This document shows, piece after piece, positions 33,213 to 41,843 of a DNA stretch of 50,290 nt. This DNA comes from an uncultured Synergistaceae bacterium (GTDB lineage: Bacteria; Synergistota; Synergistia; Synergistales; Dethiosulfovibrionaceae). Position 1 is the stretch's first letter. Every line of letters begins with the position of its first letter. The notes under the pieces are model-generated. The model had not been told where the DNA came from, ran no database searches, and saw only the letters and a program-made list of their open reading frames with translations. The stretch is from NCBI GenBank assembly GCA_902489135.1, contig CABTYW010000004.1, forward strand, positions 1-50,290, read 5' to 3'. The position numbers were made by a program, and so were the translations under genes.

Positions 33213-34526
33213 ATGTGTGCAGTAAAAACAATTCACTACATTAACCAGTTCTATGGTCAGATCGGCGGCGAAGAAAAAGCCGGCGTAGGTCCTTCCTTTC
33301 TCGATGGAGCCAATAACCTTGGCAAACAGATCGAAAAGGCTTTTAACGGTGAAATTTCCATTGTTAAAACCGTCATCTGCGGTGACAACTACGCTGCCGA
33401 GCATTCTGAAGAAATAAAGAATTTTGTTTTTCAGGTGATCAAAGACAATGATGCAGGCTTCTTTATCGCCGGCCCTTCCTTTGCCGCCGGCCGCTATGGC
33501 ATGGCGTGCGGCACGCTGTGTCAAGCTGTCGCCAAAGAACTGAAACTGCCAGTTATCGCCGCCATGAACGAAGTCAGCCCCGGTATCGATATCGCCAAAC
33601 GCGACGTATACATCGTAAAAACGAGCGATTCTGCTCGTGACATGAAAAACGCTTTGGCCGGAATGGCGCGCATTGGCACCAAGCTACTAAAAGGCGAACG
33701 CATCGGCCTGCCCGCCGAAGAAGGTTACCATCCCCGCGGTATCCGCGTCAATATTCGCGAGAAAAAACGCGGCGCCCGCCGCGCCGTTGACATGCTGATT
33801 GCCAAAGCAACCGGCAAACCCTACGTCACGGAGCTGCCCATGCCCACCTACGATCACGTACCGCCTGCTCCAGCAGTGAAAGACATCAAGCACGCACTTC
33901 TGGCCATCGGTACCGAAGGCGGCATCGTCCCCCGCGGCAATCCCGACCACATTGAGGCCCACAACGCTTCCAAGTGGAAGAGCTATAGTCTCATCGGCAT
34001 TGAAACGCTGAAATCCGGCGACTACGAAGTAGCCCATGGCGGTTACGATCCTGTCCCCGGCAACGCCAATCCCAATCGCGTTCTACCGTTGGATGTGGCG
34101 CGAGCCTGTCAAAAAGAGCTCGACTTTGGCGCGCTGCTTGATGAATATCCAGTAACCGTCGGTAATGTAACCGCCGTGAAATCCGCTGAGAAATACGGTC
34201 ACGAAATGGGGCTGATGCTTCAGGAGAAAGGCGTGCAGGGCATCATTTTGACGTCCACCTGAGGCACTGGTACGCGTTGCGGCGCAACGCTTGCCCGTGA
34301 GATCGACCGCGTCGGCATTCCTGCTGTTCTGATCACGGCCGTTCCTTCAATCGCTCTGACCGTCGGAGCTAACCGCATTGTTCGCGGCGTCGCCATCCCT
34401 ACGCCTATCGGCAAGCCCGATGAAGAGCCTAACGATGAGTATATAATCCGCTTGAAGATCTTCAGAAAGGCAATCGAAGCTCTTGCGACTTCGATCGACA
34501 AGCAAACGGTCTTCAACGTCGAATAA
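33213..34526 (+). CDS. grdB: Selenoprotein component B subunit gamma (GrdB/GrdF/GrdH family)
   Basis: 437 codons if TGA 34260-34262 is read as selenocysteine (residue 350): IILTST-U-GTGTRCGATLARE, the active-site context of GrdB-type proteins. Downstream the same frame continues AVLITAVPSIALTVGANR to TAA at 34524-34526, with full family length. Sec attacks the substrate held on the pyruvoyl subunit, giving a selenoether passed to component A. N-terminal marks are IGGEEKAGVG and VICGDNYAAEH; FIAGPSFAAGRYGMACG follows. It would appear truncated at 34262 in a standard translation. It lies 12 nt after grdE and 2 nt before grdX. Confidence 0.95.
34263..34295 (+). promoter_or_regulatory. Candidate bacterial SECIS hairpin of grdB
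   Basis: Directly after the UGA, GGCA (34263-34266) pairs with UGCC (34292-34295), enclosing an inner perfect 7-bp stem GCGUUGC (34274-34280) / GCAACGC (34284-34290) with a GGC loop. Position and apical stem fit SelB recruitment. Confidence 0.8.
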
Positions 34527-34528
34527 AA

Positions 34529-34954
34529 ATGTTGGTTCTGTCTAATAATCCTCAGGTCTGGGACTCTTGTCAGCTCGACTGCGAACGGATTGAAGGCACG
34601 CCTCGGGAAGTCCTGTACAGAGCGCTTGACCTGGTGGGAAGCGGAGAGTATTCTCTCTTTGCGCACCCCGTCGCAGGGAATGAACGTCTTCTGCGCAATC
34701 CTTACCGCACAGTGGTTTTAACTCAAAGCCCGGCGGCGCGCAAACGCATCCCGCAGGATCAACAAACGGCCTTCATCAACAGGGCCCTGAACAAAGTGGA
34801 AGACATCGAATACGACGAAATCCCCGCCGGAACTCACGCGGATTACGCAACCGTCGATTTCGAGCTTTTCAAGACAACGATGAACAGCGCTGAAAACGAG
34901 GATCGGCAATACCCCTTCCTCTTCGGCAGCAAAAATTCAAAACGAGGCGATTAG
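34529..34954 (+). CDS. grdX: GrdX-family protein
   Basis: 141 aa. Small cytoplasmic protein coded with glycine-reductase genes; its role is unknown. The family segment with AHPVAGNERLLRNPYRTVVL (about 50-69, cf. GPLAGN..PYKTVLL in relatives) is recognisable, and it starts LVLSNNP as usual. The C-terminus beyond about 115 is longer than in typical members. It is 2 nt after the true stop of grdB, which is further proof that grdB continues past the UGA. The next ATG is 1 nt after its stop. Confidence 0.82.
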   Translation: MLVLSNNPQVWDSCQLDCERIEGTPREVLYRALDLVGSGEYSLFAHPVAGNERLLRNPYRTVVLTQSPAARKRIPQDQQTAFINRALNKVEDIEYDEIPAGTHADYATVDFELFKTTMNSAENEDRQYPFLFGSKNSKRGD

Positions 34955-34955
34955 C

Positions 34956-35441
34956 ATGAGCATCAAAGAAAGACTGAAAGAACTGGGCATCGAGCTTCCG
35001 CCTGCGAACAAGCCCACGGGCTCCTATGTGCCTGCCACGGCTTCGGGGACGCTGTGTTTCTCTTCCGGACAAACGCCGCGCGTCAACGGCGAGGTCGCAT
35101 ATGCCGGCACGATGGGCGCAGAAAACGGTCCCAGCCTCGAGGAAGCTTACGCGGCCGCCCGGATCTGCGTCATCAACTGTCTGGCCGCTGTCGAAATGGC
35201 CGCCGGATTGGACAATGTGGCGCGCGTCCTCAAGGTCACGGGCTTTATCAATACCGCTCCGGGCTTTACGCAGACGGCCAAAGTGCTGAACGGAGCCTCC
35301 GATCTGCTGCTCGAGGTGTTCGGTCAGAGCGGCCGCCACGCCCGCAGCGCCATTGGCATCCAGGCCCTGCCCAGCAATGCGGTCGTCGAGGTGGAGATCG
35401 TCGTCCGCCTTAAGGAACCACGCGAATTCCCCGCGAACTGA
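34956..35441 (+). CDS. RidA/YjgF-family protein
   Basis: 161 aa. Single RidA domain; RidA proteins hydrolyse reactive enamines/imines formed from amino acids. The conserved end ARSAIGIQALPSNAVVEVEIVV holds the Arg that binds the carboxylate. GTLCFSSGQTPRVNGEVAYAGTMG and the LARVxxVTGFINTAPGFTQ-like segment place it in the about 150-aa subgroup rather than in short RidA. Last gene of the operon. Being coded with a reductase that makes Schiff-base and imine intermediates, a clean-up role is plausible but unproven. Confidence 0.88.
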   Translation: MSIKERLKELGIELPPANKPTGSYVPATASGTLCFSSGQTPRVNGEVAYAGTMGAENGPSLEEAYAAARICVINCLAAVEMAAGLDNVARVLKVTGFINTAPGFTQTAKVLNGASDLLLEVFGQSGRHARSAIGIQALPSNAVVEVEIVVRLKEPREFPAN

Positions 35442-35447
35442 CTTAAC

Positions 35448-35503
35448 AAGCTCTGCAAAAAATCCCCGCCTTTAAAAAGAACAAGGATTTTTTTGCAGAG
35501 CTT
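35448..35503 (+). terminator. Terminator of the grd operon
   Basis: AAGCTCTGCAAAAAATCC (35448-35465) pairs with 35485-35503, one T bulged, with a run of seven T inside the 3' arm. Both strands could use it. Confidence 0.75.
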
Positions 35504-35583
35504 TAAAGGAAGAGCCACTTTTATCACTTTTATTCCCATAATAATTCATTGCTGCACTTGCTGATGAGATGCTTTTGAAATGT

Positions 35584-35620
35584 CGCCGCCCGGCGAGGGA
35601 AAATCCCTCGCCGGGCGGCG
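35584..35620. terminator. 17-bp perfect hairpin next to iadA
   Basis: 35584-35600 pairs perfectly with 35604-35620 over an AAA loop, followed by TTTT on the plus strand. A related hairpin sits beside the iadA remnant at 27326. Confidence 0.75.
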
Positions 35621-35646
35621 TTTTGCAAAAATATTCTTCGACGGAT

Positions 35647-36786
35647 TTACTGTTCGAAGGTGCCTTTGACCAACACGTGACGATCGCGCATCATCACGCG
35701 GCCGCGGGCGACAAGCGTCTGAAGGGTGCAGTCTTTGTCCAGCAGCATCATGTCGGCGTCGCAGCCTTTTTCAAGGCGGCCTTTGCCCGGAAGCTTGAGC
35801 CACTTGGCGGGATTGGTGCTGGCACAGGCGAAGATGCTTTCCAGCGGAGCGTCGCCGGCGCGCGCGCAGTCGCCGATGGCCTGAAGGATGGACGACGGAT
35901 CGCCTACGCCCATGCCCGCAAAATTTCCTGCGGCGTCAAAGTGCGGCATGCTGCCGTTGCCGTCGGAGCTGAAGCAGATGTGCGAAAGGTCGGCGTCTTC
36001 CGCCACGTACCGCGCCACGGCGCCGGGCGTCTTCTCATCGGCCGTAATGTCGGCCACGCCGCCGTCTTTGACCCAGCCGACGGTTTCGGCAAGAAGTTCG
36101 GGGCAGCGGGTGGTATGAGTGGGCATAAACTGGCTCAGCGGAATGGAAGTTCCGGCCACGGCTTCGCGCAACGGCTTCAGTCCCGTGGGCTCGCTGCCCA
36201 TGTGGACGCACACGACGCCGGCCTTGCCGGACAACATTCCGGCGACACGGACCTCGGAAACCAGCGCACGAATCATTTCCGCCGCCGGATGGGAAGATCG
36301 GTGATCCGACAGCGCCATTTTGCAACCGATCACCTTGTCGATCCAGGCGATATCGCTGCCGACGCGTCCTGTAATCGTCGGTCCGGGAAGCTGGTAGGAG
36401 CCCGTGTACATCCACGTGCTCAGTCCTTCAAGATCGAGGGACCGCGCCTTGGCCAGCACCTCCGTCAGCGAACGGCTGAACCCGTCGGTTCCCAACAGTC
36501 CCACGGCTGTGGTGATGCCCGCTTTGACGAAGGTGGAGAGCTGGGCGGGCGGCGTGCGGAAGTTGAAGGCGCCTTCGCCGCCGGCACCGTTAAAGTGGTT
36601 GTGATGGTCCACAATGCCGGGTGCGGCAATCAGTCCGTCGGCGTCAATTATTTCAAGATCGGGAACTTTGACGTCAAGTCCCTTCTCCACGGCGGCTATT
36701 TTGCCGCCCAGAACGAGCAGATCCGTCATGCCCAGATGCTCGGGGGCATAAAGGTCTGCGTTTTTCACAAGCAGCGGATGATCCAT
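35647..36786 (-). CDS. iadA: Isoaspartyl dipeptidase (beta-aspartyl peptidase)
   Basis: 379 aa metal-dependent amidohydrolase that hydrolyses isoaspartyl dipeptides arising from damaged Asp/Asn residues. The match to IadA is close: LYAPEHLGMTDLLVLGGKI, the H62-x-H64 metal pair in IVDHHNHFNGAGGEG, GITTAVGLLGTDGFSRS, TGSYQLPGPTITGRVGSDI, carbamylated Lys K156 in IGCKMALSDHRSS, HMG, and the FSSDGNGSMP Asp. An NhaC antiporter gene lies upstream on the same strand. A decayed copy of its 3' end occurs at 27395-27632, so this locus has taken part in a duplication or insertion. Confidence 0.94.
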   Translation of the reverse strand: MDHPLLVKNADLYAPEHLGMTDLLVLGGKIAAVEKGLDVKVPDLEIIDADGLIAAPGIVDHHNHFNGAGGEGAFNFRTPPAQLSTFVKAGITTAVGLLGTDGFSRSLTEVLAKARSLDLEGLSTWMYTGSYQLPGPTITGRVGSDIAWIDKVIGCKMALSDHRSSHPAAEMIRALVSEVRVAGMLSGKAGVVCVHMGSEPTGLKPLREAVAGTSIPLSQFMPTHTTRCPELLAETVGWVKDGGVADITADEKTPGAVARYVAEDADLSHICFSSDGNGSMPHFDAAGNFAGMGVGDPSSILQAIGDCARAGDAPLESIFACASTNPAKWLKLPGKGRLEKGCDADMMLLDKDCTLQTLVARGRVMMRDRHVLVKGTFEQ

Positions 36787-36911
36787 TTTCTTTTTTCTCC
36801 TTTAACAAAGAACAAATTCTTCAGATCGGCCGGGCGAAGTGATGCGCTTCTTTGGAGTTTTGTTCGTCGGTGCCGCCCGTCCGAAGCTTAAGCGGAAATG
36901 TCCTCCCCGCG

Positions 36912-38339
36912 CTATTTTTCCTGAGCGGGACGGGCGCGGAAAATGGCCACGTTGCAGAAGCCGTAAATCCACGCAAGGATGGCGCCGCTGTAGCACATAA
37001 TCGCCCACGGCATATACTCCAGCACCGGCACGTCCAGCACGGACATCATGTAAACGCCGGCGGCCGACCAGGGGATAATGGGCACAATCACCGTACCGGA
37101 ATCCTCGAGGGTGCGGGACAGCACGTTGCGGCGGATGCCGAACTCGTCAAAGGGCTCGCGGTACATAATGCCGGGCATGATAATGCCGGGCATGATAATG
37201 CTCAGATAAGAATTGCCGGTTCCCAAAGCCGTGAGAATTCCCGTAAGCGACGTGGAGAACACCAGACGTCCGATGCTGCTTTTGATGAAACGGGTGCGCA
37301 GGGCATCGGTAATGACCTTGATGGTGCCTGTACATTCAAGCTGGCCGGCAAAGATATAGGCAAAAAAGACCACCACCACCGAACCCGACATAAAGGACAG
37401 ACCGCCGCGGCTGAGCAGGCTGTCGACGACCTTAATTCCAGTGGAAGCCTTGGGGCCGCTGGCCATAATCTTTACAATGGCGGAAAGGGAATGTCCCTGC
37501 ATCATGGCGAAGGGCACGGCGGTAACCATGGAGGCCCACAGAACGGGAATGGTGGGTTTTCCCATATAGGAAAGCACCAACATGACAAAGGCGGGAAGCA
37601 GCACCAGAGGCGTCAGTTTATAGGAGTTCTCGATGGCGCCGACGATTTCGTTGATGCGGGTCATGTCCATCGCGTCGGCGCTGGACGAGCCGACGTAGGC
37701 GTACACCGCCAGGCCGATGCAGAACGCCGGCAGCGTCGTCCACATCATCGACTTGATATGGTCCATGATGTCGCACTCGGCGGTCGCGGCCGCCAGAACG
37801 GTGGTATCGGAAATGGGGCTGATCTTGTCGCCGAAGTAGCTGCCGGCAACGACAGCGCCCGCCGTGGCCGCCGGGCTGATGCCCAGACCGTGGCCGATGC
37901 CCATAAGGGCGACGCCGAAGGTGGCCGCCGAGCCCCAGGAGGTTCCCGTGAGCACCGAAGAGATGGCGCAAATCACCGCTGCGGACACCAGGAAGGTGCG
38001 CGGCGTCAAAATCGACAGGCCGATTTTAATGAGATAGGGCACGGTGCCGCCGGCCATCCAGATGGCGATCATGGGCCCGACGATGAGAAGGATCAAAATC
38101 GCGCCTGAAGCGCGGGCCACCATGGGAATGACGCCCTCTTTAAACATATAATCCCAGGTAAAACCATAACCGAAGACGTAGACCATCGTCGTCGCCAACG
38201 CGACGATGAGGCACAGCATGCCCGTGTCGAAATTCAAAAACAGCTTGCCCACCACCATGATGGCGAGGACCATCGCCATAATCGCCACAGCGGCACCCAG
38301 TCCTACTTCGCGGTGCGGTTTTGCGGTTTTTTCAGCCAT
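36912..38339 (-). CDS. nhaC: Na+/H+ antiporter NhaC family
   Basis: 475 aa, about 12 membrane spans. Family signatures: GTVPYLIKIGLSIL, the TGTSWGSAATFGVALMGIG segment, GAVVAGSYFGDKISPISDTTVLA, and the C-terminal LEDSGTVIVPIIPWSAAGVYM. Exchanges protons for sodium, or acts as a malate/lactate-sodium antiporter in some members. A 15-bp perfect tandem repeat (37166-37195) adds five residues, giving IMPGIIMPGIMY where relatives have one copy. Coded 125 bp upstream of iadA, perhaps in one transcript. Sodium cycling would fit sodium-driven TRAP uptake. Confidence 0.9.
   Translation of the reverse strand: MAEKTAKPHREVGLGAAVAIMAMVLAIMVVGKLFLNFDTGMLCLIVALATTMVYVFGYGFTWDYMFKEGVIPMVARASGAILILLIVGPMIAIWMAGGTVPYLIKIGLSILTPRTFLVSAAVICAISSVLTGTSWGSAATFGVALMGIGHGLGISPAATAGAVVAGSYFGDKISPISDTTVLAAATAECDIMDHIKSMMWTTLPAFCIGLAVYAYVGSSSADAMDMTRINEIVGAIENSYKLTPLVLLPAFVMLVLSYMGKPTIPVLWASMVTAVPFAMMQGHSLSAIVKIMASGPKASTGIKVVDSLLSRGGLSFMSGSVVVVFFAYIFAGQLECTGTIKVITDALRTRFIKSSIGRLVFSTSLTGILTALGTGNSYLSIIMPGIIMPGIMYREPFDEFGIRRNVLSRTLEDSGTVIVPIIPWSAAGVYMMSVLDVPVLEYMPWAIMCYSGAILAWIYGFCNVAIFRARPAQEK
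37166..37195. repeat. 15-bp tandem repeat, two copies, inside nhaC
   Basis: TAATGCCGGGCATGA occurs twice in direct succession, followed by a further TAATGC. The unit length keeps the frame and duplicates IMPGI. Confidence 0.9.
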
Positions 38340-38677
38340 TTTTCTCGTTCCTCCCCAACGTAAAAAATATTCGCGGCTTTCGGGGGGCCTTCTTCTTGGC
38401 GGCAGGAAGCGCAGGGGCCATAAAGCCCCTGCGCCGCGGCGCGAAAGAAGCCGGCCGAAGCCGTGTTATCGCAATTATAGCACAAATTCAAGGATCCATT
38501 GTTGAAATTTACATTAAATTATAAAAGTCTTGGGGGCGTGGTTTCTTTGCCCCGCAGAGACCTATTTTTCGCTGCGTCCCGAAAAAAGACCGCGACACGG
38601 CGGCGCCGTGCAGAAAAAGCGTGCCCCGGGCAGCTGAAAACGCTTTTACGGCAAAGACGCGCCTCCATTGAACAAAC
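38340..38677. other. nhaC leader and intergenic region
   Basis: Upstream of nhaC on the minus strand. CGCAGGGGC (38410-38418) and GCCCCTGCG (38425-38433) form a 9-bp stem with 6-nt loop in the probable nhaC leader; GGGGAGGAACG serves as ribosome site. The rest up to the ASCH stop shows no gene. Confidence 0.55.
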
Positions 38678-39127
38678 TCAGAAACGACGATTTCTGAAAT
38701 TATAGACTTTTTCAAGATCCCAGCCGATGCCGTCGGGGATCACAACGTTCATCAACCCCTGCTTGCCCTTGACGGGAAAGGGGTCAATCAGCGCCGCCTG
38801 TTTCAAAATCCAGGCGTACCCGTTGATCTCATCGTCGGGCACCACTTCGGGATCTTCGTCGTCGTCAAGGAGCATCGCCGCCCTCAGGTGCTGCCGCGTG
38901 AAAGGCACGCAGTCGACCAACGTGACGAAACCGCAGGCGACGCCGTTCTCTTCCGGCATGTCTTTACACAGATCTCTGAGGAGCGGATCGGGACGGGCCG
39001 TGCTGCAAATCAGCAGGGGGCCGCGGTATTGCGTCTTCCACGAGCGCCATTCCACCGTTTTCATGCCGGAAGCGATGAAGCCCGCCCAGGGTTGCCGCAC
39101 CGAAAGTCCTTTGACAATAATGGTCAT
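38678..39127 (-). CDS. ASCH-domain protein
   Basis: 149 aa from ATG 39127, which has GGAGGG at the right distance; an upstream extension would pass through that site. ASCH is a PUA-related beta-barrel fold that binds RNA or nucleosides. The hallmark is LSVRQPWAGFIASGMKTVEWRSWKT (about 7-31, quoted in part: SVRQPWA and KTVEWRS), then RGPLLICSTAR and GFVTLVDCVPF. Substrate unknown; some ASCH proteins hydrolyse N4-acetylcytidine, but this is not implied here. Stands alone between nhaC and the transglutaminase-like gene. Confidence 0.87.
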   Translation of the reverse strand: MTIIVKGLSVRQPWAGFIASGMKTVEWRSWKTQYRGPLLICSTARPDPLLRDLCKDMPEENGVACGFVTLVDCVPFTRQHLRAAMLLDDDEDPEVVPDDEINGYAWILKQAALIDPFPVKGKQGLMNVVIPDGIGWDLEKVYNFRNRRF

Positions 39128-39210
39128 GCGCGTTCCCTCCATATTCATATGTTTATTTGCGGCCGCGCTTTCGCCATGCCGTAAAAATCGCGTCTCCGCC
39201 AGGTGCGGCA

Positions 39211-40602
39211 TCACAATATTTCTTCGGCTTCGAGAACTTCTTTGGCGCTTTCCAGCTGGTCGGAACGTAAGCCGACGCCGTCAACGGTCACTTCGCCCGA
39301 CTGGTTGTCGTAGGGGTCGCGGCGCCAGCCGGGCCACGGCACGGGGAAGTCGGCCTGAAACGCGCTGTTGGCGGCCATGCGCCAGGGATCCACATTTCCG
39401 AAGTAGAACTGGCGGCGCGCCTCGCAGCCTTCGCGGAACGCGGCCCCGCCGAAGGAAGGATCGGCGTAGAGCCAGCCGAAGGGCCGGGCATAAAACATCG
39501 CCCAGTCATGGGAGGAGCAAAAATCGGGCCGCGCCATCCATCCGCTCTCCCATCTCGCCGGAATGGCCGAAACGCGGCACAGCGCCATGAACAGCAGCGC
39601 CTGAACGCCGCAGTCGCCCGTCAAGCTGCGGGCGCAGCCGGCGGCAATGTCCTCAAGACAGAAATACTCGGGCATAAAGCGATAGCTCACGTTGTGCGTG
39701 ATAAAGTCATAAAAACGCCGCGCTTTTTCCAAAGCGCCGTGGGCATCTCCCGCGATTTGCCTCGCCAGATCTTTCATGAAGGGCGTAAAAAGCAGATGGG
39801 GCGGCAGTTCCGACGTGTCCTCCGGGGTCGGCACGCCGCCGAAGGGTTGGCGGGGCGGATGGGCAAGATCGGCGAAGGTCTGACGCCGCGTAAAGGAAAA
39901 CTCCACGGAAAAGGTATGATTTTCCGTCATCACTTCGTTCCACAGCGCCACGCGCTGAGGCGATTTCCCGGGCGTCACCGCAGGTGCCCCGGGCGTGCTC
40001 CGGCCGATTTCAAGGTCGCTTTGAACCAGGCTGTCACAGGGCAGCGGCAGCGCCGCACACACCTTCGCCCCGGGGCGGAAGGCGCTGTCTTTGATGTGCA
40101 GCGAAGCCCGGCAGCGAAAACGCACCGCCAGACTCCCCCGCCGGCGCATCAGACGGGCGGCACGGTCGGTGCGGCGTTCGCCGTCGGCGTCAACCGCCTC
40201 TCTCCCTTCCGGAACGATGCCCGCCCGCTCTGCGAATGTGCCGTCAACTTTGCAGAGCGTCTCAAAGAAACGGGCGAAGTAGCGGGGCGCGCCGTCGGCA
40301 TAAATCCAGCCGATGCGCCCGTCTCTCACCATCTCGTCAAATTCCTCGTCGCTGAAGTCGGCGATATGACGGCGCACCCTGGCCAAAGCTTCGCCGCGGC
40401 TGAAAGGGTAGTTCGCCGGCAGGCGGCGGATCATTTCAGCCTGAGCCGTAAGGGCGCGACGAAGCATTTCGGGCGTGGCCGCACAGGCGAGACGGGCGTC
40501 GATGGCCGCCAGGGCGCCCTGAAAATCGCCGTGCTCCTTAAGACGTCTGATGTCGTCGGGAAGACCGGCGCTCAGCGCACTGAACGTTCCGTTCAGATTC
40601 AT
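39211..40602 (-). CDS. Transglutaminase-like domain protein
   Basis: 463 aa, GGAGGG before ATG. No signal peptide, so cytoplasmic. The papain-like core is C-terminal: catalytic C331 in SLTGDCGVQALLFMALCR, H365 in CSSHDWAMFYA and D381 in LYADPSFGG. The first 270 residues (including DIRRLKEHGDFQGALAAID and a region near 98-106 GWIYADGAP) are helical then beta-rich and not recognised. Members act as proteases, peptide amidases or cross-linkers; the bacterial ones with this architecture are usually peptidases. Next to DUF819 and dipeptide epimerase genes it may act on peptides. Confidence 0.82.
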   Translation of the reverse strand: MNLNGTFSALSAGLPDDIRRLKEHGDFQGALAAIDARLACAATPEMLRRALTAQAEMIRRLPANYPFSRGEALARVRRHIADFSDEEFDEMVRDGRIGWIYADGAPRYFARFFETLCKVDGTFAERAGIVPEGREAVDADGERRTDRAARLMRRRGSLAVRFRCRASLHIKDSAFRPGAKVCAALPLPCDSLVQSDLEIGRSTPGAPAVTPGKSPQRVALWNEVMTENHTFSVEFSFTRRQTFADLAHPPRQPFGGVPTPEDTSELPPHLLFTPFMKDLARQIAGDAHGALEKARRFYDFITHNVSYRFMPEYFCLEDIAAGCARSLTGDCGVQALLFMALCRVSAIPARWESGWMARPDFCSSHDWAMFYARPFGWLYADPSFGGAAFREGCEARRQFYFGNVDPWRMAANSAFQADFPVPWPGWRRDPYDNQSGEVTVDGVGLRSDQLESAKEVLEAEEIL

Positions 40603-40622
40603 AAAATCCCTCCGTTCAAAAG

Positions 40623-40652
40623 AAACAGCCCTGCCTCGGAGCAGGGCTGTTT
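40623..40652 (-). terminator. Terminator of the DUF819 gene
   Basis: AAACAGCCCTGC (40623-40634) pairs perfectly with 40641-40652 over a 6-nt loop. It lies just past the minus-strand stop at 40665 and ends in UUU-C-UUUU on that strand. Confidence 0.78.
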
Positions 40653-40664
40653 TCTCCCCTCATC

Positions 40665-41843
40665 TCAAGAGAACATCTTCATCAGATACGCGGCACCTAA
40701 ACCGAGAATATTGCCTGCCGCGGCGCCCACAACGCCCATGACCACGCCGATGGCGGTGTAGCCCGGGTTATAGGCGGCAGCCACGATGGGAGCCGACGCC
40801 GCACCGCCGATGTTGGCCAGCGACGCCGTGGAAACCATGCAGAGGTCAAAGTGGAACAGTCTGGAGAAGATCACCATGGCGACAATGTGCACAATGAACA
40901 CCAGCAGACCCGCAATGAGCCACACCGGCGCGTCCAGCAGCTCATTGAGCCCGGCTCGCGACGCCAGCAGCGAGATCACCGCGTAGAGATACATGGTGGA
41001 CAGAGCGTCGGCGCCGGAAATGCGTCCCATGGGCGACAGCGCGGCCGCAAGGCCCAGAGCCGTCACAATAAGCATGGTACAGGTGGAACCGTTAAACACG
41101 TCGCTGAGCATGGAGGGCATGAGACCGGCGGTGAACTTGCCCGCCGCCTGCGACAGCGCCGAAGCCATAAGAGACAGCCCCAGAAGGATCGTCAGCGTGG
41201 CGCCCGACATTTTCGAAGCGCCCTCTTCCGCGGCCTTCTGCGCGTCCTCGGCTTCCTCAAAGGTCACCGTGCGCGCGCCGCAGAAGCGGTTCCATGCCTT
41301 TTCCAGCGGGACGGCCATCAACAGCAGCGCGATCCACAGCGAGTAGTAGACCGTATCCACAATGAGCGCGCAGGCATAATCTCCCTCGGGAACGTTGAGC
41401 GCCGCCTGAAGCGCCGCCATGTTGGCCGAACCGCCGATCCACGAGGCGCACAGAGCGCCCATGGCGCGCCAGGATTCAACGCCGATTTTCCCCTTGAACA
41501 CCACATAGGCCGCCACAAAACCCGCCATGATGGTAAAGGCGCAACTGAAGAAAATAGCCAGCATCCGCGGCCCGATCTTCACCATCTTGCGGATGTCGCA
41601 GCGCAGCAGCATCACGAAGATCATGCCGTAAAGCAGATTGTTCTTCACCGCCGAATAGGCCGGCGCCGTGGCCTTCATGTCCCACAGGCCCACGGTGCAG
41701 AAGAGCATATTGAAAAGGTAAACCATGACAATGGGCGGCATAAAATTAAAAATTTTCCAGCTCGTCGCCTTCTGGCACCACACCAGCAGCCCGGCAAAAC
41801 ACACAAGAAAAGCCAAATAGGTAAATCCGTTGGTGATCAGCAT
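40665..41843 (-). CDS. DUF819-family integral membrane protein
   Basis: 392 aa, about ten membrane spans. Recognised from FNFMPPIVMVYLFNMLFCTVG, YGMIFVMLLRCDIRKM, the WIGGSANMAALQAAL loop and ASLANIGGAASAPIVAAAYN, with two half repeats as in DUF819/YjcL proteins. A transport role is assumed for the family; no substrate is known. Gene neighbours of this family often include dipeptide epimerases, and one lies directly upstream here, which hints at export or import of dipeptides or their amino acids. Confidence 0.82.
   Translation of the reverse strand: MLITNGFTYLAFLVCFAGLLVWCQKATSWKIFNFMPPIVMVYLFNMLFCTVGLWDMKATAPAYSAVKNNLLYGMIFVMLLRCDIRKMVKIGPRMLAIFFSCAFTIMAGFVAAYVVFKGKIGVESWRAMGALCASWIGGSANMAALQAALNVPEGDYACALIVDTVYYSLWIALLLMAVPLEKAWNRFCGARTVTFEEAEDAQKAAEEGASKMSGATLTILLGLSLMASALSQAAGKFTAGLMPSMLSDVFNGSTCTMLIVTALGLAAALSPMGRISGADALSTMYLYAVISLLASRAGLNELLDAPVWLIAGLLVFIVHIVAMVIFSRLFHFDLCMVSTASLANIGGAASAPIVAAAYNPGYTAIGVVMGVVGAAAGNILGLGAAYLMKMFS

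Noticed and set aside
34260..34262. TGA in grdB as a true stop or nonsense mutation
   Set aside because: Conservation resumes at once in frame, length then matches the family, a hairpin follows, and grdX abuts the distal stop.
31908..34526. D-proline reductase (PrdA/PrdB) instead of Grd component B
   Set aside because: The cleavage site context SGNCAAPC, the UGTGTRCGAT motif and the adjacent grdX fit Grd proteins better.
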